32,891 nucleotides of DNA from the NCBI GenBank assembly GCA_946538615.1, contig CAMNGW010000009.1, positions 1 through 32,891 on the forward strand. Direction: 5' to 3'. This document shows positions 18,014-25,984 of the stretch, piece by piece. A program made the position numbers and the translations under genes. The notes beneath the pieces are model-generated. The model searched no databases and had not been told where the DNA came from. It saw nothing but the letters and a program-made list of their open reading frames with translations. How positions within the stretch are numbered: the stretch's first letter is position 1; each line of letters begins with the position of its first letter. Origin of the DNA: an uncultured Clostridia bacterium. Lineage in GTDB: Bacteria; Bacillota; Clostridia; Christensenellales; Aristaeellaceae.

Positions 18014-20719
18014 TCAGCGCATAGCCTGAGTGGTTGACCAGGCTGTGTCGATCGTTGTCTGGTGGCGCGTGGCATAGGGGCCGATGGCTGCAACCTGCGC
18101 GGAAGTGCGCGGGAAATGGATGCAGGTATGGCCCGAAAAATTATTGTCGGTAATGTGCTGTGTGCCATGGGGGTTGGAATGGGTGCTTCCAATATATGTC
18201 TGGCCGTTGGAGAAGGACACCCATACGGCGCGGGGCTCCCAGGTTTCTGAGCCGAATGCGCGCAGCATTTTTGCGGTATCCATTGCTGTAAGCGGTTCCA
18301 CATCAGCGTGTGCACCCAGGGAGAACATGTGGACCTGCCAGGAGATGCCCGTGGCAATGTCATAGACTGTGGCGTACTGGTACTGTTTGGCTACGGACTT
18401 GATCGTGGTGTACCAGTTGGCATAGATCACGCTCGAGGCCGATGAAACAGCAGGCGGCGCAGTCGGGACAGGCGTGGCGGTCGGGGCCACAGTGACCTCA
18501 GGTACGGCGGTGGTCCCATTGGCGGTTTTGACGCTGTCTGAGGAGAGCTGGGCAAGCGTGGCAGTGCCGGCTACACCGTCTGTGGCCAGTTTGTTATTGC
18601 GCTGGAAGGACACCAGTGCACGGTAAGTGTCCAGACCGAATACGCCGTCGGCTTTTCCCTGGAGATATCCCAGGGCAATGAGACGCGTCTGCAGAGCCTT
18701 TACAGCATCACTCTTGTCACCGCGCTTGAGAACAGAAGGCGTAGCCGTGGCCGCGGGTGCGGCTGCAGTTTTTGCAGGGGTTGCGGTAGGCCTGACTGCG
18801 GAAGCGTCATAGAGCTTGGCGAGGGTACGGGCGCCTGCAACACCGTCTTTGGACAGCTTGTTGGCAGCCTGGAAGGCGGCAACGGCGCGGGCCGTCGCGG
18901 TGCCGTATACACCATCTGCCACACCGTAGAGATAGCCCAGGGCAATCAGACGGTTCTGCAGTTCTTTTACAGCATCCCCTGTGGCCCCTTTTTTCAGGGA
19001 GGCGGATGCGGGGGCCGGTGTGGTGGACTCCAGATAAGCGATATAGGAAACAGCGGAAGTGGAATAAAGCCTTGCCTGTGTGGCGTAGCCTGCGATCCCG
19101 TCGACCGTCAGACCGTTGAGCTGCTGGAAGCGCTTGACAGCGGCTTCATCCTCTGCCTTGTAGACGCCGTCGAGACTGGATTCATAATACCCGAGTGCAC
19201 TCAGTGCCATCTGAAGGCGCCTGACTTCCTCACCCGTTGTGCCAAGAACGATGCGGACAGCATTCTCCTCGGTGAGGCCGGCATACGGAGTAGGGACCTC
19301 AGTGGGTTCAGGGGTGGGTGAGGGCGTGGGTGACGGGACAGGTGAGGGTGTCTGGCCCTTGGCGAGGGCATTGTAGCTGAACAGGAGGGCAAAGGTCGCA
19401 TTGCCGGCCACGCCGTCTGCTGTCAGCCCGTGGCTCTTCTGGAAATCTTTGAGTGCCGCGACAGAGTGGCTGCCAAAATTGCCGTCCACTTTATAGGTGA
19501 AATAGCCGAGGTCCTTGAGGCGCTGCTGGACCAGCTTGGCATCCGCGCCTTTGGACCCTCTCTTTACGCTTGCGGAAGGGACCTGGAAGGTCGGAGAGGG
19601 CTTGGGGGTATGGGTGGGCTTTGGCGTGGCCGTGACAGAAGCCGGATAGGCACTGGCGGAGAAAAGAACGTCCTGTGTCGCAAGGTCGCAGACAGCATTG
19701 GCAGTCAGGCTGTTGAGCTTCTGGAAAGCTGTCATTGCCTTGCGGGTATTCGCATCGTAGACCTCCGTGATTGAACCGGAATAGTAGCCAAGCTCATGGA
19801 GACGGAGCTGAATTTCGCCGACGAACTCTCCTTTGGCGCCGCTTGTGATGGTCACGCCGCTTACCGGGGCCAGTGTCTTGACTTTGGTTTTGGTGCCTCT
19901 GTTGTTGAGCGGTTTCCCGGAGTACAGGAAGGCCTGGAGGTTGGCATCGACAACGCCGGTTTCCGGATATTTGTTCTTCTTCTGGAAGGCAAGGACGGCG
20001 CTGGTGGTGTCACTGTCAAAGACGGAAGTGATATCGCCGCTGTAGTAGCCAAGCTCTTTGAGCGCTTCCTGCAGTGCGCGCACAGCATGCCCTGAAGAGC
20101 CGGCTTCCAGTACAGAATAATAGGAAGCGTTCTCCTGTGCACTCAGTGTAGGGACAGGGGTGGGTGTCGGCGTGGGCTTGGGTGTTTTAGTGGGTGCAAC
20201 CACTTTTTTCAGGTTCACATAGCTGTTTTTTACAAAGCCTTCATACTTTTTGTATTTCACAGCAGCCCAGGTGCCCGATACGGCGGTCACCGTAACCGAT
20301 GCCCCCTTGGGGATCCGGACGAGGATATCGCTGTACAGGCTCTTTCTTGTACGGAGGTTGACCTCGTCGTTGGTGTCCGTCTCATAGGGGTAGCTGTCGA
20401 CAACGGGCTGGGGCGTGGGCGTGAGAACGACGACGTCTGTCTCATCCGTGGACAGGTACTCTTTGAGGATGTAGCCCTCGCGGCTTTTGTAGATCACCTG
20501 ATAGTACTTGCCGCTTTCGCCTGTGACCGTGACCGCGTCCCCTTTCTGGAGGCGCTCAAGGATCAGGGCATTTGCACTGGCATTTTTGCGCATATTCACC
20601 GTATCATTTGTTACGGTTTCAAAAGGGAATTTCAGGGATGCGGCGTTTGCACTCAGGAGCCATGTCAGCATCAGAACGAGTGCGCACAATCCTGACAGGA
20701 AGGGTTTTGTGCGGAACAT
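18014..20719 (-). CDS. Secreted multi-domain protein: two SH3 domains, six peptidoglycan-binding (PG_binding_1) repeats, uncharacterised C-terminal domain
   Basis: Signal peptide MFRTKPFLSGLCALVLMLTWLLSANA; repeated units such as LKRGDKSDAVKALQTRLIALGYLQGKADGVFGLDTYRALVSFQRNNKLATDGVAG; PTPTPTP linkers; C-term ANWYTTIKSVAKQYQYATVYDIATGISWQVHMFSLGAHAD...HGTQHITDNNFSGHTCIHF. Confidence 0.9.
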   Translation of the reverse strand: MFRTKPFLSGLCALVLMLTWLLSANAASLKFPFETVTNDTVNMRKNASANALILERLQKGDAVTVTGESGKYYQVIYKSREGYILKEYLSTDETDVVVLTPTPQPVVDSYPYETDTNDEVNLRTRKSLYSDILVRIPKGASVTVTAVSGTWAAVKYKKYEGFVKNSYVNLKKVVAPTKTPKPTPTPTPVPTLSAQENASYYSVLEAGSSGHAVRALQEALKELGYYSGDITSVFDSDTTSAVLAFQKKNKYPETGVVDANLQAFLYSGKPLNNRGTKTKVKTLAPVSGVTITSGAKGEFVGEIQLRLHELGYYSGSITEVYDANTRKAMTAFQKLNSLTANAVCDLATQDVLFSASAYPASVTATPKPTHTPKPSPTFQVPSASVKRGSKGADAKLVQQRLKDLGYFTYKVDGNFGSHSVAALKDFQKSHGLTADGVAGNATFALLFSYNALAKGQTPSPVPSPTPSPTPEPTEVPTPYAGLTEENAVRIVLGTTGEEVRRLQMALSALGYYESSLDGVYKAEDEAAVKRFQQLNGLTVDGIAGYATQARLYSTSAVSYIAYLESTTPAPASASLKKGATGDAVKELQNRLIALGYLYGVADGVYGTATARAVAAFQAANKLSKDGVAGARTLAKLYDASAVRPTATPAKTAAAPAATATPSVLKRGDKSDAVKALQTRLIALGYLQGKADGVFGLDTYRALVSFQRNNKLATDGVAGTATLAQLSSDSVKTANGTTAVPEVTVAPTATPVPTAPPAVSSASSVIYANWYTTIKSVAKQYQYATVYDIATGISWQVHMFSLGAHADVEPLTAMDTAKMLRAFGSETWEPRAVWVSFSNGQTYIGSTHSNPHGTQHITDNNFSGHTCIHFPRTSAQVAAIGPYATRHQTTIDTAWSTTQAMR

Positions 20720-20782
20720 GGGCAAGCCTCCAATCGGGTTAAGATACAACGGAAGAACCGTAAAATCTCAAATTACACCCTG

Positions 20783-20811
20783 ATTGTAAGACGTTTTGCT
20801 ATCAATGTCAA
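20783..20811 (-). promoter_or_regulatory. Consensus sigma-A-like promoter for the peptidoglycan-binding protein gene
   Basis: Minus strand TTGACA-17 nt-TACAAT. Confidence 0.8.
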
Positions 20812-20917
20812 TAAAGGTTTTCTCAATATGAAACATTCTTGCAACAAAAATGTGTCCAAGTATGTCACAATTGTCATAAATTTAGAGAAGAAAGACAGCC
20901 GAAAAACCTTGCAAGGG

Positions 20918-20946
20918 TTGCATGCATGAGGACATTATTGTATCAT
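20918..20946 (+). promoter_or_regulatory. Sigma-A-like promoter for the MATE gene unit
   Basis: TTGCAT-17 nt-TATCAT. Confidence 0.6.
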
Positions 20947-20983
20947 AACCGGGATTTCACATAACAGACGAGCGGGGAAGAGA

Positions 20984-22435
20984 ATGGCAAAACAAATCGG
21001 TTATGGGCTCACGCCATATTTTGACTGGAAGGATTTTCTGAAAAAAACGGCAGGGATCGCCGTCCCTGTGGCGCTGCAGAATCTTCTGGTGACCACGGGC
21101 AGTATGATTGACACGATGATGATTGCCAGGCTTGGTCAGCTTTCCGTGGCAGCTGTTGGGCTGTGCGCACAGTTTTCTTCCCTTATGTTCAGCTGCTACT
21201 GGGGGTTTGTGGGAGGCGGCATGCTGTTCTTCAGCCAGTACTATGGGGCGGAGGATGACAAAGGCGTGAACCGCGCTTACGGGCTGACCCTTCTGTGCAT
21301 GATGACGGTGGGGCTGACATTCTGCATCCTGGGAACATGTTTTCCGGGGCGGGTGATGTCGCTTTATACCGACAAAACGAACATCGGACAGATCGGGGAA
21401 ACCTATCTTCGCATTGTGGCCTTTGGCTACCCCCTGACCGTACTGGGCATGGCTGCATCGGCTCTGCTCAGGTGCACGGGACAGGTACGGGTGCCGCTGT
21501 ATGCAGGGCTGGCACAGGTATTTGTCAACATAAGCCTCAATGCCGTTCTGATTTATGGCTACTTTGGCATACCGGCCATGGGCGTAAAGGGAGCGGCCCT
21601 GGCAACGGTGTGTGCATCCGCTGTGAACATCCTGGTGATTTACACTCTGGCAGGGCCAAAAAGTGTTTATCTTACAGCTGTCCGGCAGCACTTCAGGTGG
21701 ACGCGGGAATTTGTAAAAACCTATTTTATCAAGTGCTTCCCGATTCTGATGAATGAGCTCCTCATCGGCGTGGGCAACATGGTGATCAATGTGGTCCTGG
21801 GGCGGCAGAGTGAAAACGCGATTGCTGCCCTTGCCGTCTTCCGGACACTGGAGGGAATGATCATCGGCTTTTTTGCCGGTTTTTCCAATGCGGCATCCGT
21901 CCTTGTGGGCAAAGAAGTCGGCGCAGGGAACCCTGAGACGGCTTACTCGAGGGCGAAGCGCATTACCTATCTTTGCATGACATGTATTGGCCTTGCGGAC
22001 CTGACCCTCATTGCGGTCCATGTCCCGCTGCTCTCCGCCATGGGTCTTCATGGGGAGAGCCTTGAATTGGGGTACGGGCTGCTTCTGATCTATGCGGTGG
22101 CATCTGTGATCCGCATGGGCAACTGGACGCAGAATGATGTGTTCCGCTCGGCGGGGGATGCGACGTATGGCACGGTCATGGAGATCGTTTTCATGTGGCT
22201 TGTGCTCCTTCCCCTTGTCGCATCAATGGGTTTTCTGGTCCACGCCCCGTTCCTGGCCGTGTTTGCCTGCTGCTATGTGGATGAGCCGGTCCGCTTTGTC
22301 CTTATGCAGCGCCACCTCTGGCAGGGAAAGTGGATCAGGCCCGTGACGCCTGAAGGGAAAGAGGCCATGCCGGAATTCTGGAAAGCGCATCCTGCAAGCA
22401 GAAGGAAACAGGATACAGAGAAAGGAAGATCATAA
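20984..22435 (+). CDS. MATE family efflux transporter
   Basis: ~12 hydrophobic segments; VPVALQNLLVTTGSMIDTMMIARLGQLSVAAVGL, GGGMLFFSQYYGAEDDK, RIVAFGYPLTVLGMAASALLRCTGQVRVPLYAG. Confidence 0.93.
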   Translation: MAKQIGYGLTPYFDWKDFLKKTAGIAVPVALQNLLVTTGSMIDTMMIARLGQLSVAAVGLCAQFSSLMFSCYWGFVGGGMLFFSQYYGAEDDKGVNRAYGLTLLCMMTVGLTFCILGTCFPGRVMSLYTDKTNIGQIGETYLRIVAFGYPLTVLGMAASALLRCTGQVRVPLYAGLAQVFVNISLNAVLIYGYFGIPAMGVKGAALATVCASAVNILVIYTLAGPKSVYLTAVRQHFRWTREFVKTYFIKCFPILMNELLIGVGNMVINVVLGRQSENAIAALAVFRTLEGMIIGFFAGFSNAASVLVGKEVGAGNPETAYSRAKRITYLCMTCIGLADLTLIAVHVPLLSAMGLHGESLELGYGLLLIYAVASVIRMGNWTQNDVFRSAGDATYGTVMEIVFMWLVLLPLVASMGFLVHAPFLAVFACCYVDEPVRFVLMQRHLWQGKWIRPVTPEGKEAMPEFWKAHPASRRKQDTEKGRS

Positions 22436-23379
22436 TGCATATAGCGGTTCTTGAGTCCCTTGCCGTGGGTGCAGAGGAACTGAAAAGCGCCATGGAGCCC
22501 TTTGTCAGAGAGGGCCACACGTTTTCTGTGTATGAAAGGACTTCTGACCTGTCCGTGCTCAGGCAGGAAATGCAGGGGGCACAGGCGGTCATTCTGGCCA
22601 ATATGCCTCTGCCTGAAGCTGCCCTGAGCGCCGCCTCTGAGCTGCGTTTCATTGATATTGCCTTTACCGGAACAGATCATGTGGCGGTGGATTATGCGCA
22701 CAGACGGGGGATAAAAGTGAGCAATGCCAGCGGGTACTCCACGGGTGCGGTTTCCGAGCTCGCTCTCGCCCTTGCCCTTGCTGTGTACCGGCACATCCCG
22801 GCCCAGGACAGGGCAGCGCGCAGCGGCAGGGACAAGACCGGGCTGATGGGGCAGGAACTTTCCGGCAAGACGGTCGGCATTGTAGGGACAGGCAAGATTG
22901 GCCTGCGCAGCGCGGCCCTGTTCCGGGCCCTTGGGTGCCGGGTCATCGGCACAAGCAGGCACTGCACGGGCGGGGAGAGAAGCGGCATTGCCCATATGCC
23001 CCTTGAAGATCTTCTCAGACAGTCCGATCTTGTGCTTCTCCACTGTCCCCTGACGGAAGAGACCAGGGGGCTGATTGGGGAAAGGGCGCTGAGGTGCATG
23101 AAGAAGAGCGCCGTGCTCATCAATGTGGCGCGCGGTCCGGTGGTGGATACAGCGGCGCTGTATGAAGCGCTGAAGACGGGAAAGATTGCGGGAGCGGGCA
23201 TTGATGTATTTGATACAGAGCCGCCTCTTGACCCGTCTTCCGACCTTGTGCAGCTGCCCAATGTGGTCCTCACGCCACACAGCGCTTATTTTACGCAGGA
23301 AGCCATGCAGCAGCGTCTTGAGATTGTCTTCGGGAACCTCCGGGCATTTCTTGAGGGAAGAATGGAGAATGAAGTTTGA
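22435..23379 (+). CDS. D-isomer-specific 2-hydroxyacid dehydrogenase
   Basis: GKTVGIVGTGKIGLRSAALFRALGCRVIGTSR Rossmann; LINVARGPVVDTAALYEALKTGKIAGAGIDVFDTEPP. Overlaps upstream stop (TAATG). Confidence 0.92.
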   Translation: MHIAVLESLAVGAEELKSAMEPFVREGHTFSVYERTSDLSVLRQEMQGAQAVILANMPLPEAALSAASELRFIDIAFTGTDHVAVDYAHRRGIKVSNASGYSTGAVSELALALALAVYRHIPAQDRAARSGRDKTGLMGQELSGKTVGIVGTGKIGLRSAALFRALGCRVIGTSRHCTGGERSGIAHMPLEDLLRQSDLVLLHCPLTEETRGLIGERALRCMKKSAVLINVARGPVVDTAALYEALKTGKIAGAGIDVFDTEPPLDPSSDLVQLPNVVLTPHSAYFTQEAMQQRLEIVFGNLRAFLEGRMENEV

Positions 23380-23855
23380 ACCTTACAGTGCTTTGCGTGG
23401 GGCGCATGAAGGAAAAGCCCTACCGGCTGATGGCGGATGAGTACCGCAAACGTCTCGGGCGCTTTGGAAAAATAATGGAAATCGAAGTGCCAGACCTTGC
23501 TGAGCCCGAGAAGGGCGGGAGCGGACTGGAAGAACGGGTGCGGGAGCGGGAAGGCGAAGCGCTGCTTACGCACATCCATCCGACGGATTATGTCATTGCC
23601 CTGACGATTCCCGGAAAAATGAGGGACTCGGAATCTTTCAGCCGCCATCTCCAGGAACTGGCGCTGCACGGCAGGTCGTCGCTGGTCTTTGTGATCGGGG
23701 GCTCTCTTGGGCTGTCCGCCAGGGTCATTGAACGGGCGGATGAGGAGATGAGCATGGGACCAATGACGTTTCCCCACCAGCTGGCGCGCGTTATGGTCTA
23801 TGAGCAGCTCTACCGGGCAATGAAGATCGCATCGGGGGAAAGGTATCACAAGTAA
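23376..23855 (+). CDS. rlmH: 23S rRNA (pseudouridine1915-N3)-methyltransferase RlmH
   Basis: LTVLCVGRMKEKPYRLMADEYRKRLGRF...FVIGGSLGLSARVIERADEEMSMGPMTFPHQLARVMVYEQLYRAMKIASGERYHK; TTG start overlapping the upstream stop. Confidence 0.95.
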   Translation: MNLTVLCVGRMKEKPYRLMADEYRKRLGRFGKIMEIEVPDLAEPEKGGSGLEERVREREGEALLTHIHPTDYVIALTIPGKMRDSESFSRHLQELALHGRSSLVFVIGGSLGLSARVIERADEEMSMGPMTFPHQLARVMVYEQLYRAMKIASGERYHK

Positions 23856-23861
23856 CCATGC

Positions 23862-23890
23862 TTGATCTGATATACACACCATGATAAAAT
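23862..23890 (+). promoter_or_regulatory. Sigma-A-like promoter upstream of the barnase-like gene
   Basis: TTGATC-17 nt-TAAAAT. Confidence 0.6.
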
Positions 23891-23943
23891 AGAAGTTGCT
23901 TGCATTTAATTGGAAGGCAAGGTTTTGAGAGGAGAGACGTCAG

Positions 23944-24504
23944 GTGAAAAGAAGGTTATTCGCGGGCCTGGCCGCGCTGCTTTTGTTTTTGGGTTTCCAT
24001 TTCATGCCCATCCCGTCCCTGCAGGAAGGGACGGCTCAGGCTTCATCCCATCTGACTGAGAACCTGACAGCAAAGAGCAAAAAAAAGAAGACGAAGGCGA
24101 CGGCAACGCCTGCACCATCCCAGACCCCGCAGCCGGAGCAGGATGGACCGATCATTGAGCCTCAGGCGATTGCGGACTATCTGTTTGTATACGGTGAACT
24201 GCCGGATAACTTTATCACCAAGAAAGAGGCCCAGGAGCTGGGCTGGGACAGCCGCAGGAACGACGTCAGCGACGTGGCCCCGGGCATGTCCATCGGCGGG
24301 GACCGTTTCGGCAATTATGAGGGCCTGCTGCCCAAAGCCAAGGGCCGGCAGTACTACGAGTGTGACTGCTATTACACGGAAGGCAACCGGAACGGCTGCC
24401 GGATCGTTTTTTCCAATGACGGGCTGGTGTACTACACAGGGGACCATTATCAGACCTTTGAAGAAATGCACCCCTCTGTCCCGGGCACCACACGGGCGCC
24501 ATGA
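23944..24504 (+). CDS. Secreted guanyl-specific ribonuclease, barnase family
   Basis: IADYLFVYGELPDNFITKKEAQELGWDSRRNDVSDVAPGMSIGGDRFGNYEGLLP...YYECDCYYTEGNRNGCRIVFSNDGLVYYTGDHYQTF aligns by eye with barnase including Glu, Arg and His catalytic residues; GTG start and signal peptide. Confidence 0.93.
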   Translation: MKRRLFAGLAALLLFLGFHFMPIPSLQEGTAQASSHLTENLTAKSKKKKTKATATPAPSQTPQPEQDGPIIEPQAIADYLFVYGELPDNFITKKEAQELGWDSRRNDVSDVAPGMSIGGDRFGNYEGLLPKAKGRQYYECDCYYTEGNRNGCRIVFSNDGLVYYTGDHYQTFEEMHPSVPGTTRAP

Positions 24505-25328
24505 TCCGTATCGGCTGTCACCTTTCCATGGCCAAAGGCTTTCTTGCCCTTGCCAGGGACGCGGTAAGCATAGGTGCCGGTACGTTTCAGTTTTTCTCTT
24601 CCAATCCGCGGGGAGGCAGGAGCAGGGCGTGGGATACGGCGGACGTGCTTGCCATGAAACAGGTCCTGTCCGAGCATGATATCTGCAGATTTGTGGTGCA
24701 TGCCCCTTATATTCTCAACCCCCTTTCTCCGGACCCGGACAAACGGGCCTTTGCCCTTGCCCGGATGCAGGAGGACCTGGGAAAAATACGCGGCTGGGGC
24801 GGCATGTACAATTTCCATCCGGGGTGCCGCATGCAACAGGGCACTTCGGAGGCGGCAGATATTCTCACATCCCATATGCAGACCCTCCTGGAAGCGGCGG
24901 GGGACACACCGGTCCTTATGGAATGCATGGCCGGAAAGGGCAGTGAGTTCGGCGCCTCCTTTGAGGAGCTGGGCGAAGTGGTCCGCCGAACAGGGGACGG
25001 GCGCGCAGGCGTCTGTCTGGATACCTGCCATATATGGGACGCGGGCTATGATATTGTCCATGACCTTGAGGGGGTCCTGGACGCGTTTGACAGGCACATC
25101 GGCCTTGAGAGGCTCAGGGCCATCCATCTCAATGATTCCATGAACCCCTGCGGGTCGCACCGCGACCGGCACGCAAAACTCGGGGAGGGACGGATCGGTT
25201 TTGAAGCGCTCCTGGCCATGACGCGGCACCCTGCTCTGGCTGACGTGCCCTTTATCCTGGAAACGCCAAACGAGCTGGATGGATATGCCCGTGAGATTCG
25301 TTGGATCAGAGAAGGGAAAATATGTTAG
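24501..25328 (+). CDS. nfo: Deoxyribonuclease IV (AP endonuclease, endonuclease IV family)
   Basis: IRIGCHLSMAKGF, FVVHAPYILNP, NFHPGC, LMECMAGKGSEFG, GVCLDTCHIWDAGYDI, AIHLNDSMNPCGSHRDRHAKLGEG. Confidence 0.94.
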   Translation: MIRIGCHLSMAKGFLALARDAVSIGAGTFQFFSSNPRGGRSRAWDTADVLAMKQVLSEHDICRFVVHAPYILNPLSPDPDKRAFALARMQEDLGKIRGWGGMYNFHPGCRMQQGTSEAADILTSHMQTLLEAAGDTPVLMECMAGKGSEFGASFEELGEVVRRTGDGRAGVCLDTCHIWDAGYDIVHDLEGVLDAFDRHIGLERLRAIHLNDSMNPCGSHRDRHAKLGEGRIGFEALLAMTRHPALADVPFILETPNELDGYAREIRWIREGKIC

Positions 25329-25984
25329 ATGTCTTATGGGACTATGACGGGACGCTCATGGACACGTACCCCGCCATGACAGCCTGTCTGAAGAACGTGA
25401 TGGAAGGATATGGCTGCCCGGTGGAGGAAGGGGAGCTCCTTTCACGGTTAAAGGAATCCCTTGCTTATGCCCTGACGTTCTGCGCAGCCTTGAGCGGCAG
25501 AACGGAGGCAGAACTGCATGCAGCCTTCCGCTCATGCGAGGCGGAAATCTTCCTGCAGGTCCCTCCTGTCAGGGGCATTCCGGAAATCATGGCATGCCTG
25601 GCTGCCCATGGAGCGAGGCAGTACCTGGTGACACACAGAGACACTTTCGCGCTCCGGGGGCTTGAAGCGCATGGACTGCTGCAGTATCTCACCGGCTGGG
25701 TGACCAGCGAGGACGGGTTTCCGCGCAAGCCGGACCCGGCAGGGATCCTTGCCCTCATGGCGCGCTATGGGATCGCGGAGCATACGGCATGCATGGTTGG
25801 CGACCGCCCTCTGGATGCGCAGGCCGGGCTGAATGCCGGCATTGCGGGTCTGCTCCTGGATACAGAGGACCGCTTTGCCCATGCGGCATGCACGTGCCGT
25901 TTTTTGTCAGTTCAGGCGCTGGCAGATGAATTAAGATCAAGACTTTGCAGAACAGGGAAGAGCTATGAACAGAAAAAGCAGTAA
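25322..25984 (+). CDS. HAD superfamily (subfamily IA) phosphatase
   Basis: VLWDYDGTLMDTYPAM, YLVTHRD, FPRKPDPAGI, MVGDRPLDAQAGLNAGIAG. Confidence 0.9.
   Translation: MLDVLWDYDGTLMDTYPAMTACLKNVMEGYGCPVEEGELLSRLKESLAYALTFCAALSGRTEAELHAAFRSCEAEIFLQVPPVRGIPEIMACLAAHGARQYLVTHRDTFALRGLEAHGLLQYLTGWVTSEDGFPRKPDPAGILALMARYGIAEHTACMVGDRPLDAQAGLNAGIAGLLLDTEDRFAHAACTCRFLSVQALADELRSRLCRTGKSYEQKKQ

Noticed and set aside
20750-20983. AT-rich 234-bp intergenic region considered as riboswitch, WalR-box region or small RNA
   Set aside because: TGTCAC/TGTCAT spacing does not match the WalR consensus, and no riboswitch fold was recognised; divergent promoters explain it adequately.
20957-22051. 364-aa minus-strand ORF opposite the MATE gene
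   Set aside because: Composition atypical and the MATE reading frame is clear.
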